This document shows, in pieces, positions 51,484 to 59,429 of a stretch of DNA of 64,000 nucleotides. Position 1 is the stretch's first letter. The number at the start of each line of letters is the position of its first letter. The translations under genes were made by a program, and so were the position numbers. The notes beneath the pieces were generated by a model. That model was not told the DNA's origin and did not search any database. It saw only the letters and a list, made by a program, of their open reading frames with translations. The stretch spans positions 56,662 to 120,661 of the forward strand of contig CAZWKE010000005.1 in NCBI GenBank assembly GCA_964634205.1. Reading direction: 5' to 3'. The stretch comes from JAFGGG01 sp964634205. GTDB taxonomy: Bacteria; Spirochaetota; Spirochaetia; SZUA-6; RPPD01.

Positions 51484-52778
51484 TCTGCGCATTCATTTTT
51501 CTGGGAATCTCTGCGGGCAGTGTATTCCCGCAGTCCCTGCCCATACATTTTATCATACCGATAAAACCGCATACTTCCCCTTCTTCATCGGTTATTACCC
51601 CGCTGCAGGGACACAAGGGCCCGGAGGTTTTTTATTTTCCCGCCGCAACCGGTCCGCCCGTCCTGAAAGAACTCAGGTTGTACCGTAATCCCTATAATTT
51701 CAAGCTTTTGGTCAGGCTGTTTAACCGCTCAAAAACATACAGAAAACTCGTGATGACAGAGATTGAAAAACGGGGGCTTCCTCCCGAGCTTTTTTTTATT
51801 CCCTTTGTGGAATCACAGTGGAATCCCAAAGCGCTTTCGCGTTCCGGAGCCGCCGGTCTGTGGCAGCTGATGAGAGTATGCGTGAAAAAAAAGCCTATTA
51901 TTATTGATGAGTGGATCGATGAGCGTTATGATTTCTGGAAGGCCACAGAGACCGCACTGGGGGTGTTAAGCGACCTTCATATGTATTATAGAGACTGGCT
52001 TCTGGCCCTGGCCGCCTATAATTGCGGCATAACCAGGCTGAACCATATCATAAAACGCGCCGGCAGCAGGGATTTCTGGACATTGTATACGAAGGGGGTG
52101 CTGCCGCCCCAAACCGCGGATTATGTTGTCCGTATTCTGGCCCTTTCCCGTATTTGCAGCTATCCCGGAAGAAACGGCCTGCCGTGGGATTGGGATGAAA
52201 AACCGCAATGGTGCAGGGTGAAGATAAAATCACCGGTGGACCTAAGAAAACTTTCCGGAACTTCCGGGATCCCGTATAAAACATTGATTTCACAAAATCC
52301 CGAACTGAAGTTCCGGGTAACCCCGCCCCCGTCGCATGACTACCGTTTGAAGGTCCCGCTGCATTACAAAGAGCAGCTGGAAAAAGCGCTTTCAACCACG
52401 GCACAGAACCTGATTGAATATTATATCCATACGGTGTATTCGGGTGAGACCCTTTATGGTATTGCGCGCTATTACGGAATCAGTGAAAGCCTGATCAGGT
52501 TTTATAACCGTAATGTTTCGGCATCCGCCCTGAAAGTAGGGATGAAGCTGGTGATTCCTGTTGTTCATGCAAATATGCCCAGGCCCAAGTTTTCACGTAA
52601 TTTTACCCGCAAACAGTTTGTCAGCCTACACATCGTAAGCCGGGGCGAAACCCTTTTTACCATTGCCCGTGAATACGAGGTCCCGGTTGAGGAGTTGGTA
52701 TATCACAATAAACTGAAGCTAAACTCAATTATAAAAGCAGGAGATAGATTAAAAGTTCCGTATAAAATCACCGATTAA
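51450..52778 (+). CDS. Lytic transglycosylase with two LysM domains (MltD-like)
   Basis: A 442-residue exported enzyme that should cleave the glycan strands of peptidoglycan. After the signal peptide (to about residue 30) comes a goose-lysozyme/SLT domain with the catalytic Glu in FVESQWNPKALSRSGAAGLW and LALAAYNCGITRLNHII. Two C-terminal LysM modules follow (VYSGETLYGIARYYGISESL and VSRGETLFTIAREYEVPVEE). The ATG at 51450 is fixed by GGAGG 6 nt upstream. It sits between two other exported-protein genes. Confidence 0.9.
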   Translation: MGRNFLRRKTIVCAFIFLGISAGSVFPQSLPIHFIIPIKPHTSPSSSVITPLQGHKGPEVFYFPAATGPPVLKELRLYRNPYNFKLLVRLFNRSKTYRKLVMTEIEKRGLPPELFFIPFVESQWNPKALSRSGAAGLWQLMRVCVKKKPIIIDEWIDERYDFWKATETALGVLSDLHMYYRDWLLALAAYNCGITRLNHIIKRAGSRDFWTLYTKGVLPPQTADYVVRILALSRICSYPGRNGLPWDWDEKPQWCRVKIKSPVDLRKLSGTSGIPYKTLISQNPELKFRVTPPPSHDYRLKVPLHYKEQLEKALSTTAQNLIEYYIHTVYSGETLYGIARYYGISESLIRFYNRNVSASALKVGMKLVIPVVHANMPRPKFSRNFTRKQFVSLHIVSRGETLFTIAREYEVPVEELVYHNKLKLNSIIKAGDRLKVPYKITD

Positions 52779-52782
52779 TTGA

Positions 52783-53655
52783 ATGAAGGCCATGAAAGTA
52801 AAATATTTACTGATACTGCTGTTGTCCGCGGGGTTTTGCCTGTTGTTTGCTGCGGATGACATCTATAATACCTCGGTATCGATTGATTGGGCAAAAGGAT
52901 GGTTAAAGATCAGCGCCGCAACGGCGATCGATCTGGATGATCTGCCGTTTCCCAAGGCCCGGGCCCGCGCGGAGCAGGTGTTATATGACAGTATGCCGTC
53001 CCTGTTTGTCGACGCACTCATGGATATTCCGATTGATTCCTATTATACCGTCAGGGAAAAACTCAAAGATCAGTATGAACGGGAAAATCTTTTGCAGACC
53101 TTAAGTCGTATTGCTTCCAAAGGCAATAAAATGGGATCATCGGTGAGTGAGGATTTTAAATATCTGGAAACGAGTTATGTCTATCCATTTTACGGTCCGG
53201 ACGGGATAGTTTCAACAATGGTACGGCACAGTGAGCCGGTCCCCCTGCGGCAGGTAATCGGATTTTACGCGACCCGCAAATTTTCAGGGGTGGTAATCTA
53301 CGCCAAAGGTGAGTATCCCGTCTGGGGTGCGAACAACAATACCAGGCACCGGATACAGAAAGCCTTTTTCCCCAAAATATATGACGACCACATGAATATA
53401 GTACTGAGAGAAGACATGTGTGATCCGCGGATGCTTAAGGAATGGGGAGTGGTGGCGTATACCTCCTCCGATTCGTCCGGTCTGTTCGGTTATCGGGTCG
53501 GGGCGTTTCCGTTGGACATTATTGCCCGCGGCGTTTACGGCAGACACAATACCGACATTATCATTTCCAGTGAGGACGCGGGGAGGCTTCTGGGATTGGA
53601 ACATAACCGACAACTATTGGTGCAGGGTAAAATTCTGGTTATTATTGACAAATGA
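52783..53655 (+). CDS. Exported hypothetical protein
   Basis: A 290-residue protein with a signal peptide (KYLLILLLSAGFCLLFAAD), probably periplasmic. The segment DDLPFPKARARAEQ resembles the start of LPP20/FlgO-type or SIMPL-like repeats, but the family is not certain. It is 4 nt downstream of the transglycosylase gene. Its last codons contain the -35 element of the fur promoter, so fur transcription starts from within this gene's tail. Confidence 0.66.
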   Translation: MKAMKVKYLLILLLSAGFCLLFAADDIYNTSVSIDWAKGWLKISAATAIDLDDLPFPKARARAEQVLYDSMPSLFVDALMDIPIDSYYTVREKLKDQYERENLLQTLSRIASKGNKMGSSVSEDFKYLETSYVYPFYGPDGIVSTMVRHSEPVPLRQVIGFYATRKFSGVVIYAKGEYPVWGANNNTRHRIQKAFFPKIYDDHMNIVLREDMCDPRMLKEWGVVAYTSSDSSGLFGYRVGAFPLDIIARGVYGRHNTDIIISSEDAGRLLGLEHNRQLLVQGKILVIIDK

Positions 53656-53673
53656 ATCCATTCGGTTTATAAT
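53645..53673 (+). promoter_or_regulatory. Consensus promoter of fur-feoAB
   Basis: TTGACA (53645-53650), exactly 17 bp and TATAAT (53668-53673), a full sigma70 consensus. The -35 overlaps the last codons and stop of the upstream gene; the -10 lies inside the left arm of the Fur palindrome. Transcription should begin near 53680. Confidence 0.85.
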
Positions 53674-53707
53674 TGTAATTGAGAATCAATCTCAATTACA
53701 ATTATAA
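53667..53707 (+). promoter_or_regulatory. Fur operator: perfect 41-bp palindrome
   Basis: TTATAATTGTAATTGAGA (53667-53684) and TCTCAATTACAATTATAA (53690-53707) are perfect 18-bp inverted arms around ATCAA. It covers the -10, the start site and the A of the fur start codon, and the TTGAGAATCAATCTCAA centre is a classic Fur-box pattern. The same arms could form an RNA hairpin reaching the start codon. Confidence 0.85.
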
Positions 53708-54162
53708 TGCGTGCTGAAAATATTTTTAAAAATTATCTCCGGGCTCAAAACTTGAAGTTTACCCCCGAACGCAGGGTGGTATTCGAGGCGATTATGTCGT
53801 TTCCCGGTCACTTTGACGCGGATGCCCTCTTTGATTGGCTTAAGCATAAAAACACAAAAATATCGCGGGCAACGGTATATCGGGCTCTCCCTCATTTTAT
53901 TTCCGCCGGCCTGGTGAAAGAGGCGTTACGTGCCGAAGGGCGTACAACCTATGAAAATGTATACGGCAGCGAACATCATGATCATCTTGTCTGTATCGGC
54001 TGCGGCGCTATTATAGAGTTCAAGGATGATCGTATTGAGGCACTGCAGAACCGGGTATGTGAGCAATACGGCTTTAAACCTTTGGATCATAAGCTTGGTA
54101 TCCGCGGCTACTGTAAAAACTGTCGAAAGAACGAGATCAAATCTCAGGCGGGGAGTAAATAA
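53707..54162 (+). CDS. fur: Ferric uptake regulator Fur
   Basis: A 151-residue iron-responsive repressor. It has the winged-helix region (ISRATVYRALPHF), the metal-site stretch EHHDHLVCIGCGAIIEFKDD closely matching E. coli Fur, and a C-terminal CKNC pair. The start codon is the last part of the operator palindrome and no Shine-Dalgarno sequence precedes it. It leads a fur-feoA-feoB operon with 1-nt and 4-nt overlaps, so it should autoregulate together with iron uptake. It is distinct from the PerR-like protein at 8241. Confidence 0.93.
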   Translation: MRAENIFKNYLRAQNLKFTPERRVVFEAIMSFPGHFDADALFDWLKHKNTKISRATVYRALPHFISAGLVKEALRAEGRTTYENVYGSEHHDHLVCIGCGAIIEFKDDRIEALQNRVCEQYGFKPLDHKLGIRGYCKNCRKNEIKSQAGSK

Positions 54163-54398
54163 TGAGCGTGGCGGATCTGAAAAAAGGCGAAAAAGCCGTA
54201 TTTTTGGGCATGCACGGCGGCTGGGGCATGCGCAGACGTCTTGAGGCCATGGGTATGTACCCGGGGGTTGTGCTGACCAAGATCAGCGATCACCTGTTCG
54301 GAGGCCCGGTGATCATCCGGATCGGGCGGATGCAGTTGGCCGTGGGCAAACACATGGCGCACAGAATTATGGTCAGGAGAATCGGCGGTATGGAATGA
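54162..54398 (+). CDS. feoA: Ferrous iron transport protein FeoA
   Basis: A 78-residue SH3-like cytoplasmic protein that works with FeoB: SVADLKKGEKAVFLG, RRRLEAMGMYPGVVL, and the closing MAHRIMVRRI. GGGGAG lies 7 nt before the ATG, which overlaps the last base of fur. It overlaps feoB by 4 nt. Confidence 0.93.
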   Translation: MSVADLKKGEKAVFLGMHGGWGMRRRLEAMGMYPGVVLTKISDHLFGGPVIIRIGRMQLAVGKHMAHRIMVRRIGGME

Positions 54399-56116
54399 AA
54401 AAGCTTTTATTAATGGGAAACCCTAATGTGGGAAAAAGCGCGCTTTTTTCTCGTCTTACGGGCGTCCATGTAGTAGCTGCCAACTATCCGGGATCGACCG
54501 TGGAATATACCAGCGGACATTTAAAGCGTGACGGCGAGTATTGGGAGGTAATCGACGTACCGGGTACCTATACCCTGGAACCAACCTGCAAGGCCGAGGA
54601 AGTGGCGGTGAAGATGCTTGACCAAGGCGATTTGATCGTCAACGTACTGGACGCCACCAACCTGGAAAGAAACCTCAACCTCTCGTTGCAGCTTGTTAAA
54701 AAACGTATTCCCATGATTATGGTACTGAACTTCTGGGATGAAACCGCGCACAAGGGCATCCATATCAACCTGGAACAGTTGCAGCAGGTGTTCAACATAC
54801 CCATACTGCCCACAACCGCTGTAAGCGGCGAGGGGGTGAAACACCTGGTGGATATGATTCCGCACGCGCGGACCAGCAGCTTCGATTATTCCGGCAAGGA
54901 CCGGTGGAACGAGATCGGTAAAATTATTTCCCATATTCAGGTGCTGGAACACAAACACCATACATTCGGGGAGATCCTTGGTGAGGCCAGCATCAAACCC
55001 TTTCCGGGTATTCCTTTAGCCGTGGTTGTGCTGTTTGCCTGTTTTTTGGCCATCTGGTGGGTGGGAGACTCAATAAAAACCTGGATAGTGGACCCCCTGT
55101 TCGGTTCACTGCTTGATCCTTTACTGACAGACCTCTCACATATCTTGGGCGCCGGATCGTTTTTACACAATCTTCTTCTGGGCGGCCTGAGGAATGGGGC
55201 AATAGATTTTGAAGGCGGGTTCGGCATTCTTACCACCGGATTGTATGTTCCTTTCGCCATCGTGCTTCCCTATATCATTACCTTTTATATTGTTCTCAGC
55301 GTGCTGGAAGACACAGGCTATCTTCCGCGTTTGGGAATACTGCTGGACAGGGCCATGCACACTGTGGGGTTGCATGGTATGGGTTTCATCCCCATGCTGC
55401 TGGCCCTGGGCTGCAATGTGCCGGGGGTTATGGCCCTGCGCACAATGGAGAATGAGAAAGCACGTTTTATCTGCGCGACACTGATGGCCATTGCCGTACC
55501 CTGTTGGGGCCAGCTGGCCGTGATTATTGCGCTGCTGAGCGGCAGCGGTCCCTGGGGTATTTCTGTTTACGCCGTGTCCATGGTCCTTATCTGGCTCGGC
55601 CTGGGCATGATCTTAAAAAGGGGGGTCAAGGGTGAAAGCCTGGAGATATTCATCGAGATTCCTCCCTACCGGTTCCCATACCCGAGAGTGCTTCTGAAAA
55701 AGATCTGGATGCGTGTGGTGCATTTTTTAAAGGAGGCCCTGCCGTTTGTGTTCCTGGGCATTATTATCGTCAACCTGCTTTATCTTTCACGCGTGATCTA
55801 TATTCTGGGCGACATCGCCGCACCGGTATTTACCACACTTTTCGGCCTGCCCCGGGAAACAGTGGGCGCGGTGATCGTGGGCCTTTTGCGTAAGGACGTC
55901 GCTGTGGGTATGCTTTTACCGTTGGGCCTGTCTTTTAAACAGCTTATTGTGGCCAGTGTTATGTTGACCGTATATTTTCCCTGTATGGCCACCTTCCTGC
56001 TTTTGATAAAGGAGCTCGGGCTCAAGCGCATGCTTAAAGCCGTGCTGATAATGCTTGCCACCTTTCTGGTGACGGGCACGGGACTTAACGCGCTGCTCTC
56101 GCTTTTACATTGGTAG
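54395..56116 (+). CDS. feoB: Ferrous iron transporter FeoB
   Basis: FeoB imports Fe(II) through the inner membrane. The 573-residue protein has an N-terminal G domain (G1 GNPNVGKSALF, G3 DVPGTYTLEP, G4 NFWDE) and a membrane domain with two Gate motifs (GCNVPGVMALRTMEN and GAVIVGLLRKDVAVGML). At 573 residues it is about 200 shorter than E. coli FeoB; the linker after the G domain and the C-terminal tail are reduced, but all core motifs are present. It ends 1 nt from the convergent fabH gene. Confidence 0.95.
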   Translation: MKKLLLMGNPNVGKSALFSRLTGVHVVAANYPGSTVEYTSGHLKRDGEYWEVIDVPGTYTLEPTCKAEEVAVKMLDQGDLIVNVLDATNLERNLNLSLQLVKKRIPMIMVLNFWDETAHKGIHINLEQLQQVFNIPILPTTAVSGEGVKHLVDMIPHARTSSFDYSGKDRWNEIGKIISHIQVLEHKHHTFGEILGEASIKPFPGIPLAVVVLFACFLAIWWVGDSIKTWIVDPLFGSLLDPLLTDLSHILGAGSFLHNLLLGGLRNGAIDFEGGFGILTTGLYVPFAIVLPYIITFYIVLSVLEDTGYLPRLGILLDRAMHTVGLHGMGFIPMLLALGCNVPGVMALRTMENEKARFICATLMAIAVPCWGQLAVIIALLSGSGPWGISVYAVSMVLIWLGLGMILKRGVKGESLEIFIEIPPYRFPYPRVLLKKIWMRVVHFLKEALPFVFLGIIIVNLLYLSRVIYILGDIAAPVFTTLFGLPRETVGAVIVGLLRKDVAVGMLLPLGLSFKQLIVASVMLTVYFPCMATFLLLIKELGLKRMLKAVLIMLATFLVTGTGLNALLSLLHW

Positions 56117-56117
56117 G

Positions 56118-57098
56118 TTACATTCTGAAAATGATCCCCGCATGGTTCAGTCCGCCGCCGAAACCGTAGAGGGCAAAGGTATCGCCCGGTTTCAGCATGT
56201 TTTTCTGCGCCGCAAGGCAGATGGAAAGGGGGATGGTGGCTGCCGAGGTGTTCCCATACTCCACCGCGCTGGTAAGGGTTTTTTCCATCGGGATTTTTAA
56301 CTCCTTGCAAATGAAACTAATCATGCGCATATTGGCACTGTGGGGCACGAACCAGTCAATATCGTCGATGGAGAGCTCTGCCTTACGCAGAAGCTCCCGC
56401 ATGCCGCGGGGTACCGTCTTTATGGCAAAATTATAGACCGCCCTTCCGTCCTGCCAGATATATTTTTGTGTATGCAGTTGTTCTCCGTTCATCCGGGTGG
56501 AAAGACCGCTGCAAAAAAGTTTTTCGCCGCCGTTTCCGTCGGAGCCGTAATGACCGGCCAGAAACCCCGGGCCGTTATTGCTGGTTTCCACCAGGGCGGC
56601 CCCGGCGCCGTCACCGAACAGCACACAGGTATTACGGTCGGTGTAGTCCACTATTTTTGAAATGACCTCTGCCCCGATGACCAGGACCTTTTTTGCCAGT
56701 CCCGAGGTGATAAATGAGTTTGCGATGAACAGCCCCTGGACAAACCCGGCGCAGGCGGCGTTTATATCCAGTACACCGACCGATTCGGGCAGGCCCAATG
56801 CCTTTTGCACAAGCGCGGCACAGCTGGGAGTATAAAAATCAGGGGTAAAGGTGGCCAGAATAATGTAATCGACATCATCAATATTCTTTTCTGAAACACT
56901 TGCCAGATTTTGTACGGCGTTTACGGCGAGGTCGCTGGCAAACTGATTTTCCGCGGCGATAAACCGTTCTTTTATTCCCGTGCGTTGGGTGATCCACTCG
57001 TCACTTGTGTCCACTATTTTTTCCAGATCATGATTGGACAGTTTTTTCTCAGGCACATATGCTCCGAAAGCCGTGATGCGCGCGCTTGAACGTATCAT
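56118..57098 (-). CDS. fabH: 3-oxoacyl-[acyl-carrier-protein] synthase III
   Basis: FabH starts fatty acid synthesis by condensing acyl-CoA with malonyl-ACP. The 326-residue protein has the catalytic triad Cys116 (NAACAGF), His253 (VPHSANMRMI) and Asn283 (YGNTSAATIP). It overlaps tetR by 4 nt, so it is under that regulator's promoter. There is no fab cluster nearby; a specialised acyl-CoA starter role under TetR control is possible. Confidence 0.93.
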   Translation of the reverse strand: MIRSSARITAFGAYVPEKKLSNHDLEKIVDTSDEWITQRTGIKERFIAAENQFASDLAVNAVQNLASVSEKNIDDVDYIILATFTPDFYTPSCAALVQKALGLPESVGVLDINAACAGFVQGLFIANSFITSGLAKKVLVIGAEVISKIVDYTDRNTCVLFGDGAGAALVETSNNGPGFLAGHYGSDGNGGEKLFCSGLSTRMNGEQLHTQKYIWQDGRAVYNFAIKTVPRGMRELLRKAELSIDDIDWFVPHSANMRMISFICKELKIPMEKTLTSAVEYGNTSAATIPLSICLAAQKNMLKPGDTFALYGFGGGLNHAGIIFRM

Positions 57099-57694
57099 TC
57101 TTTAGTTCTCCTTTTCTCGTTTTTTACCAGGAGAAACGAAAAAAGCTCATCGATGACTCCCTCCGCTTCTTCCGGGTTTTTATGGATACGAAACATTTTC
57201 AGGGTCCCCGATAATGTGGTAATGATGATCAGGGCCGTGCGGTGAAGATCAAGGTCGGGCAGAAAGCTGCCTTCCCGGATACCGTTGCTGATAACGCCCT
57301 CAAGCCATAAGACCTCGTTATTCAACAGCTCCCGCACCCGTGCCTGGATTTTGGGAGGGAGTACCGGAAATTCGGCCGTCAGCATACCGATAGGGCAGAT
57401 TTGCACCCCCTGTTTGGAAAGGCTCAAAAACATCTTGCCGAACTGAAAAAGTTTTTCCTTGGCGGTATTGTTACTCTCTTGTTTGCACCACATTTTAAAG
57501 AGTACGACCTGCTTGCGGATATACCGCTCCACCAGGTCCTCTTTCAACGGATAATGATAATGAATACTGGCCTTACGGATCCCGATCTTCCTGGAGATGT
57601 CCCGGTAGCTGAAACCGTTGTACCCTCGTGTCAGGATCAGTTCCTCGGCAATATCAAGGATGCGTTTGCGTGTTGCGCGTTCCTGTGTGTTCAT
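57095..57694 (-). CDS. TetR/AcrR-family transcriptional regulator
   Basis: A 199-residue repressor-like protein with N-terminal HTH (RKRILDIAEELILTRGYNGF, then YRDISRKIGIRKASIHYHYP) and a ligand-binding domain of the family's usual size. Its operator is probably the palindrome at 57704-57721, placed between its own -35 and -10. ATG 57694 follows the -10 (TAGATT) by 6 nt with no Shine-Dalgarno sequence. Cotranscription with fabH suggests it senses an acyl compound, as FadR- or FabR-like TetR proteins do; that is inference. Confidence 0.9.
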   Translation of the reverse strand: MNTQERATRKRILDIAEELILTRGYNGFSYRDISRKIGIRKASIHYHYPLKEDLVERYIRKQVVLFKMWCKQESNNTAKEKLFQFGKMFLSLSKQGVQICPIGMLTAEFPVLPPKIQARVRELLNNEVLWLEGVISNGIREGSFLPDLDLHRTALIIITTLSGTLKMFRIHKNPEEAEGVIDELFSFLLVKNEKRRTKE

Positions 57695-57700
57695 CAGCAT

Positions 57701-57729
57701 AATCTACCTACTCATAGGTAGGCTGTCAA
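57701..57729 (-). promoter_or_regulatory. Promoter of tetR-fabH
   Basis: On the minus strand a perfect TTGACA (57729-57724), 17 bp and TAGATT (57706-57701), then 6 nt to the ATG. Confidence 0.65.
57704..57721 (-). promoter_or_regulatory. Probable TetR-family operator
   Basis: CTACCTA (57704-57710) and TAGGTAG (57715-57721) are perfect inverted arms around CTCA. The site fills the spacer between the -35 and -10 of the tetR promoter, an ideal repression site. It lies 66 nt upstream of the divergent epmA start. Confidence 0.65.
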
Positions 57730-57786
57730 GTGGATATTTTTCTTATAACCGGTGAAATCAAAATCAATCTGTGCTATATTCCGTAT

Positions 57787-58785
57787 ATGCCCATGGACAT
57801 ACAACAGTTTGAAAATTTCTCCCTGCTGAAGCAGGCGGTGCGGCAGTTTTTTAGAAACAGGAACTACCTTGAGGTTGATACACCCTTGTTGGCCCCCTTT
57901 CTCATTCCCGAAGGAGCCATAGAAATATTTGCCACGGAGTTCATACGACCGGGACACGCGGCCGTGCCGCTTTATCTGGTGCCGTCGCCCGAACTCTGGA
58001 TGAAGCGGATCATCGCGGACAGCGGACGGAGTGTTTTCCAGATATGCCGCTGCTTCCGTAACGGGGAAACCTTGGGAAGACTGCACAACATGGAGTTCAG
58101 TATGCTTGAGTGGTATACCGTCCGGGCGGATTATATGGACTCTATTGTGCATACCGAAGAACTGCTTACCTTTATCCGCCGGCGACTTGGTGTCGGTACG
58201 CTGACGAGGTTCGGTGACGTTACCATCAATTGGGAACCCCCTTTCCTGCGTGTTTCCATGGATAAGATTTTCAAAGACAGCCTGGGATTCGGTCTGGCGG
58301 AACTGGATGATTTAGAGGATTTACGTGACCGCTGCCGCGGCAAAGAGATTACGGTCGGCCCGGACGATACCTGGGAACAGCTTTTTCACAAACTGTTTTT
58401 AAGTTTCGTCGAACCGGAACTCCCGCGCGACAAACCGGTCGTTTTATATGATTATCCGGCGGGGATCCCCACGCTGGCCAAAGCAAAGCAGGGCACACCC
58501 GCGGCGGAACGCTGGGAACTTTATATCGGCGGTATTGAATTGGCCAACTGTTTTTCGGAAGAGACGGACAAAGGGAAGGTGCTTAATTTTTTTGATCATG
58601 AAAGTGAACGGAAAAAGCGGGCCTTTGTATCACCGCAGCTTGACCGGGAACTGCCCGATTATATTTCGCGGCTGCCCGAATGCTCCGGGGTGGCCCTGGG
58701 CATGGACAGGCTTTTCATGTTATTGTACAATATAGCGCAAATACAGGGGCTGTCCTTTTCCCCGTTTTATGATAGAATGGACTGA
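57787..58785 (+). CDS. epmA: EF-P beta-lysine ligase EpmA (GenX/PoxA)
   Basis: A 332-residue class II lysyl-tRNA synthetase paralogue lacking the anticodon-binding domain. Visible are motif 2 (CRCFRNGETLGRLHNMEFSM), EWYT, GIELANCF and motif 3 (GVALGMDRLFML). EpmA attaches (R)-beta-lysine to a conserved Lys of EF-P, and efp is the next gene, 42 nt on. The partner aminomutase EpmB is not in this window. ATG 57787 begins at the family start (MDIQQFENF is two residues on). It is preceded by an extended -10 TGCTATATT with 6 nt between and no Shine-Dalgarno sequence. Confidence 0.9.
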   Translation: MPMDIQQFENFSLLKQAVRQFFRNRNYLEVDTPLLAPFLIPEGAIEIFATEFIRPGHAAVPLYLVPSPELWMKRIIADSGRSVFQICRCFRNGETLGRLHNMEFSMLEWYTVRADYMDSIVHTEELLTFIRRRLGVGTLTRFGDVTINWEPPFLRVSMDKIFKDSLGFGLAELDDLEDLRDRCRGKEITVGPDDTWEQLFHKLFLSFVEPELPRDKPVVLYDYPAGIPTLAKAKQGTPAAERWELYIGGIELANCFSEETDKGKVLNFFDHESERKKRAFVSPQLDRELPDYISRLPECSGVALGMDRLFMLLYNIAQIQGLSFSPFYDRMD

Positions 58786-58827
58786 TTGTTCTACAAATAC
58801 AAACATTTCAAGGAGACATAAGATTCA

Positions 58828-59391
58828 ATGATTAAAGCAGGTTCCATTGCCAAAGGCATGTTTTTATTAATTAAAGATGACCCGTATGAGGTTGTTGAAA
58901 GAGAGTTTGTCAATCCCGGCAAGGGTTCGGCCTTTGTCCGTTTAAAGCTGAAAAACCTAAAGACCGGCCAGGTCTTAAAGCAGGTGAACAAAAGTCAGGA
59001 GACCGTTGAAGACATAGAGGTCGAGAACAAGACCTTCCAGTTTCTTTATGCCGACGACAGCGGGTTTCATTTTATGGACTTGGAAACCTATGAGCAGCTT
59101 GTCATTTCCAAGGCAGGGGTGGAAGACAAACAGTATTTTCTCAAAGAGGGTGAGGAGTACCAGTTGATAATCTGGGAAAATACCCCTATTGATATTGCCC
59201 TGCCGTTTAAAATGGTGTTTGAGGTAACCGATGCCGAACACGCCATCAAGGGAGATACGGTTTCCGGCGGCACTAAACCCGTTACCATAGAGACGGGCCT
59301 GGAGGTCAAGGTGCCGCTGTTCATAAAAAAAGGGGACAAGATTCTCATCAACACCGATACCAAGGATTACGTCGAACGGGTGAATAATTAA
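58828..59391 (+). CDS. efp: Translation elongation factor P
   Basis: EF-P relieves ribosome stalling at polyproline stretches. The 187-residue protein has all three domains, the modification loop EFVNPGKGSAFVRLKLKNL with target Lys32, and C-terminal IKGDTVSGGTKPVTIETG with VKVPLFIKKGD. The loop matches the E. coli PGKGQAF type, the substrate of EpmA, whose gene is just upstream. AAGGAGAC precedes the ATG. Confidence 0.96.
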   Translation: MIKAGSIAKGMFLLIKDDPYEVVEREFVNPGKGSAFVRLKLKNLKTGQVLKQVNKSQETVEDIEVENKTFQFLYADDSGFHFMDLETYEQLVISKAGVEDKQYFLKEGEEYQLIIWENTPIDIALPFKMVFEVTDAEHAIKGDTVSGGTKPVTIETGLEVKVPLFIKKGDKILINTDTKDYVERVNN

Positions 59392-59429
59392 CGGTTGCTA
59401 TCAAAGGCTGTCGTATGCGGCGCCGGGAT

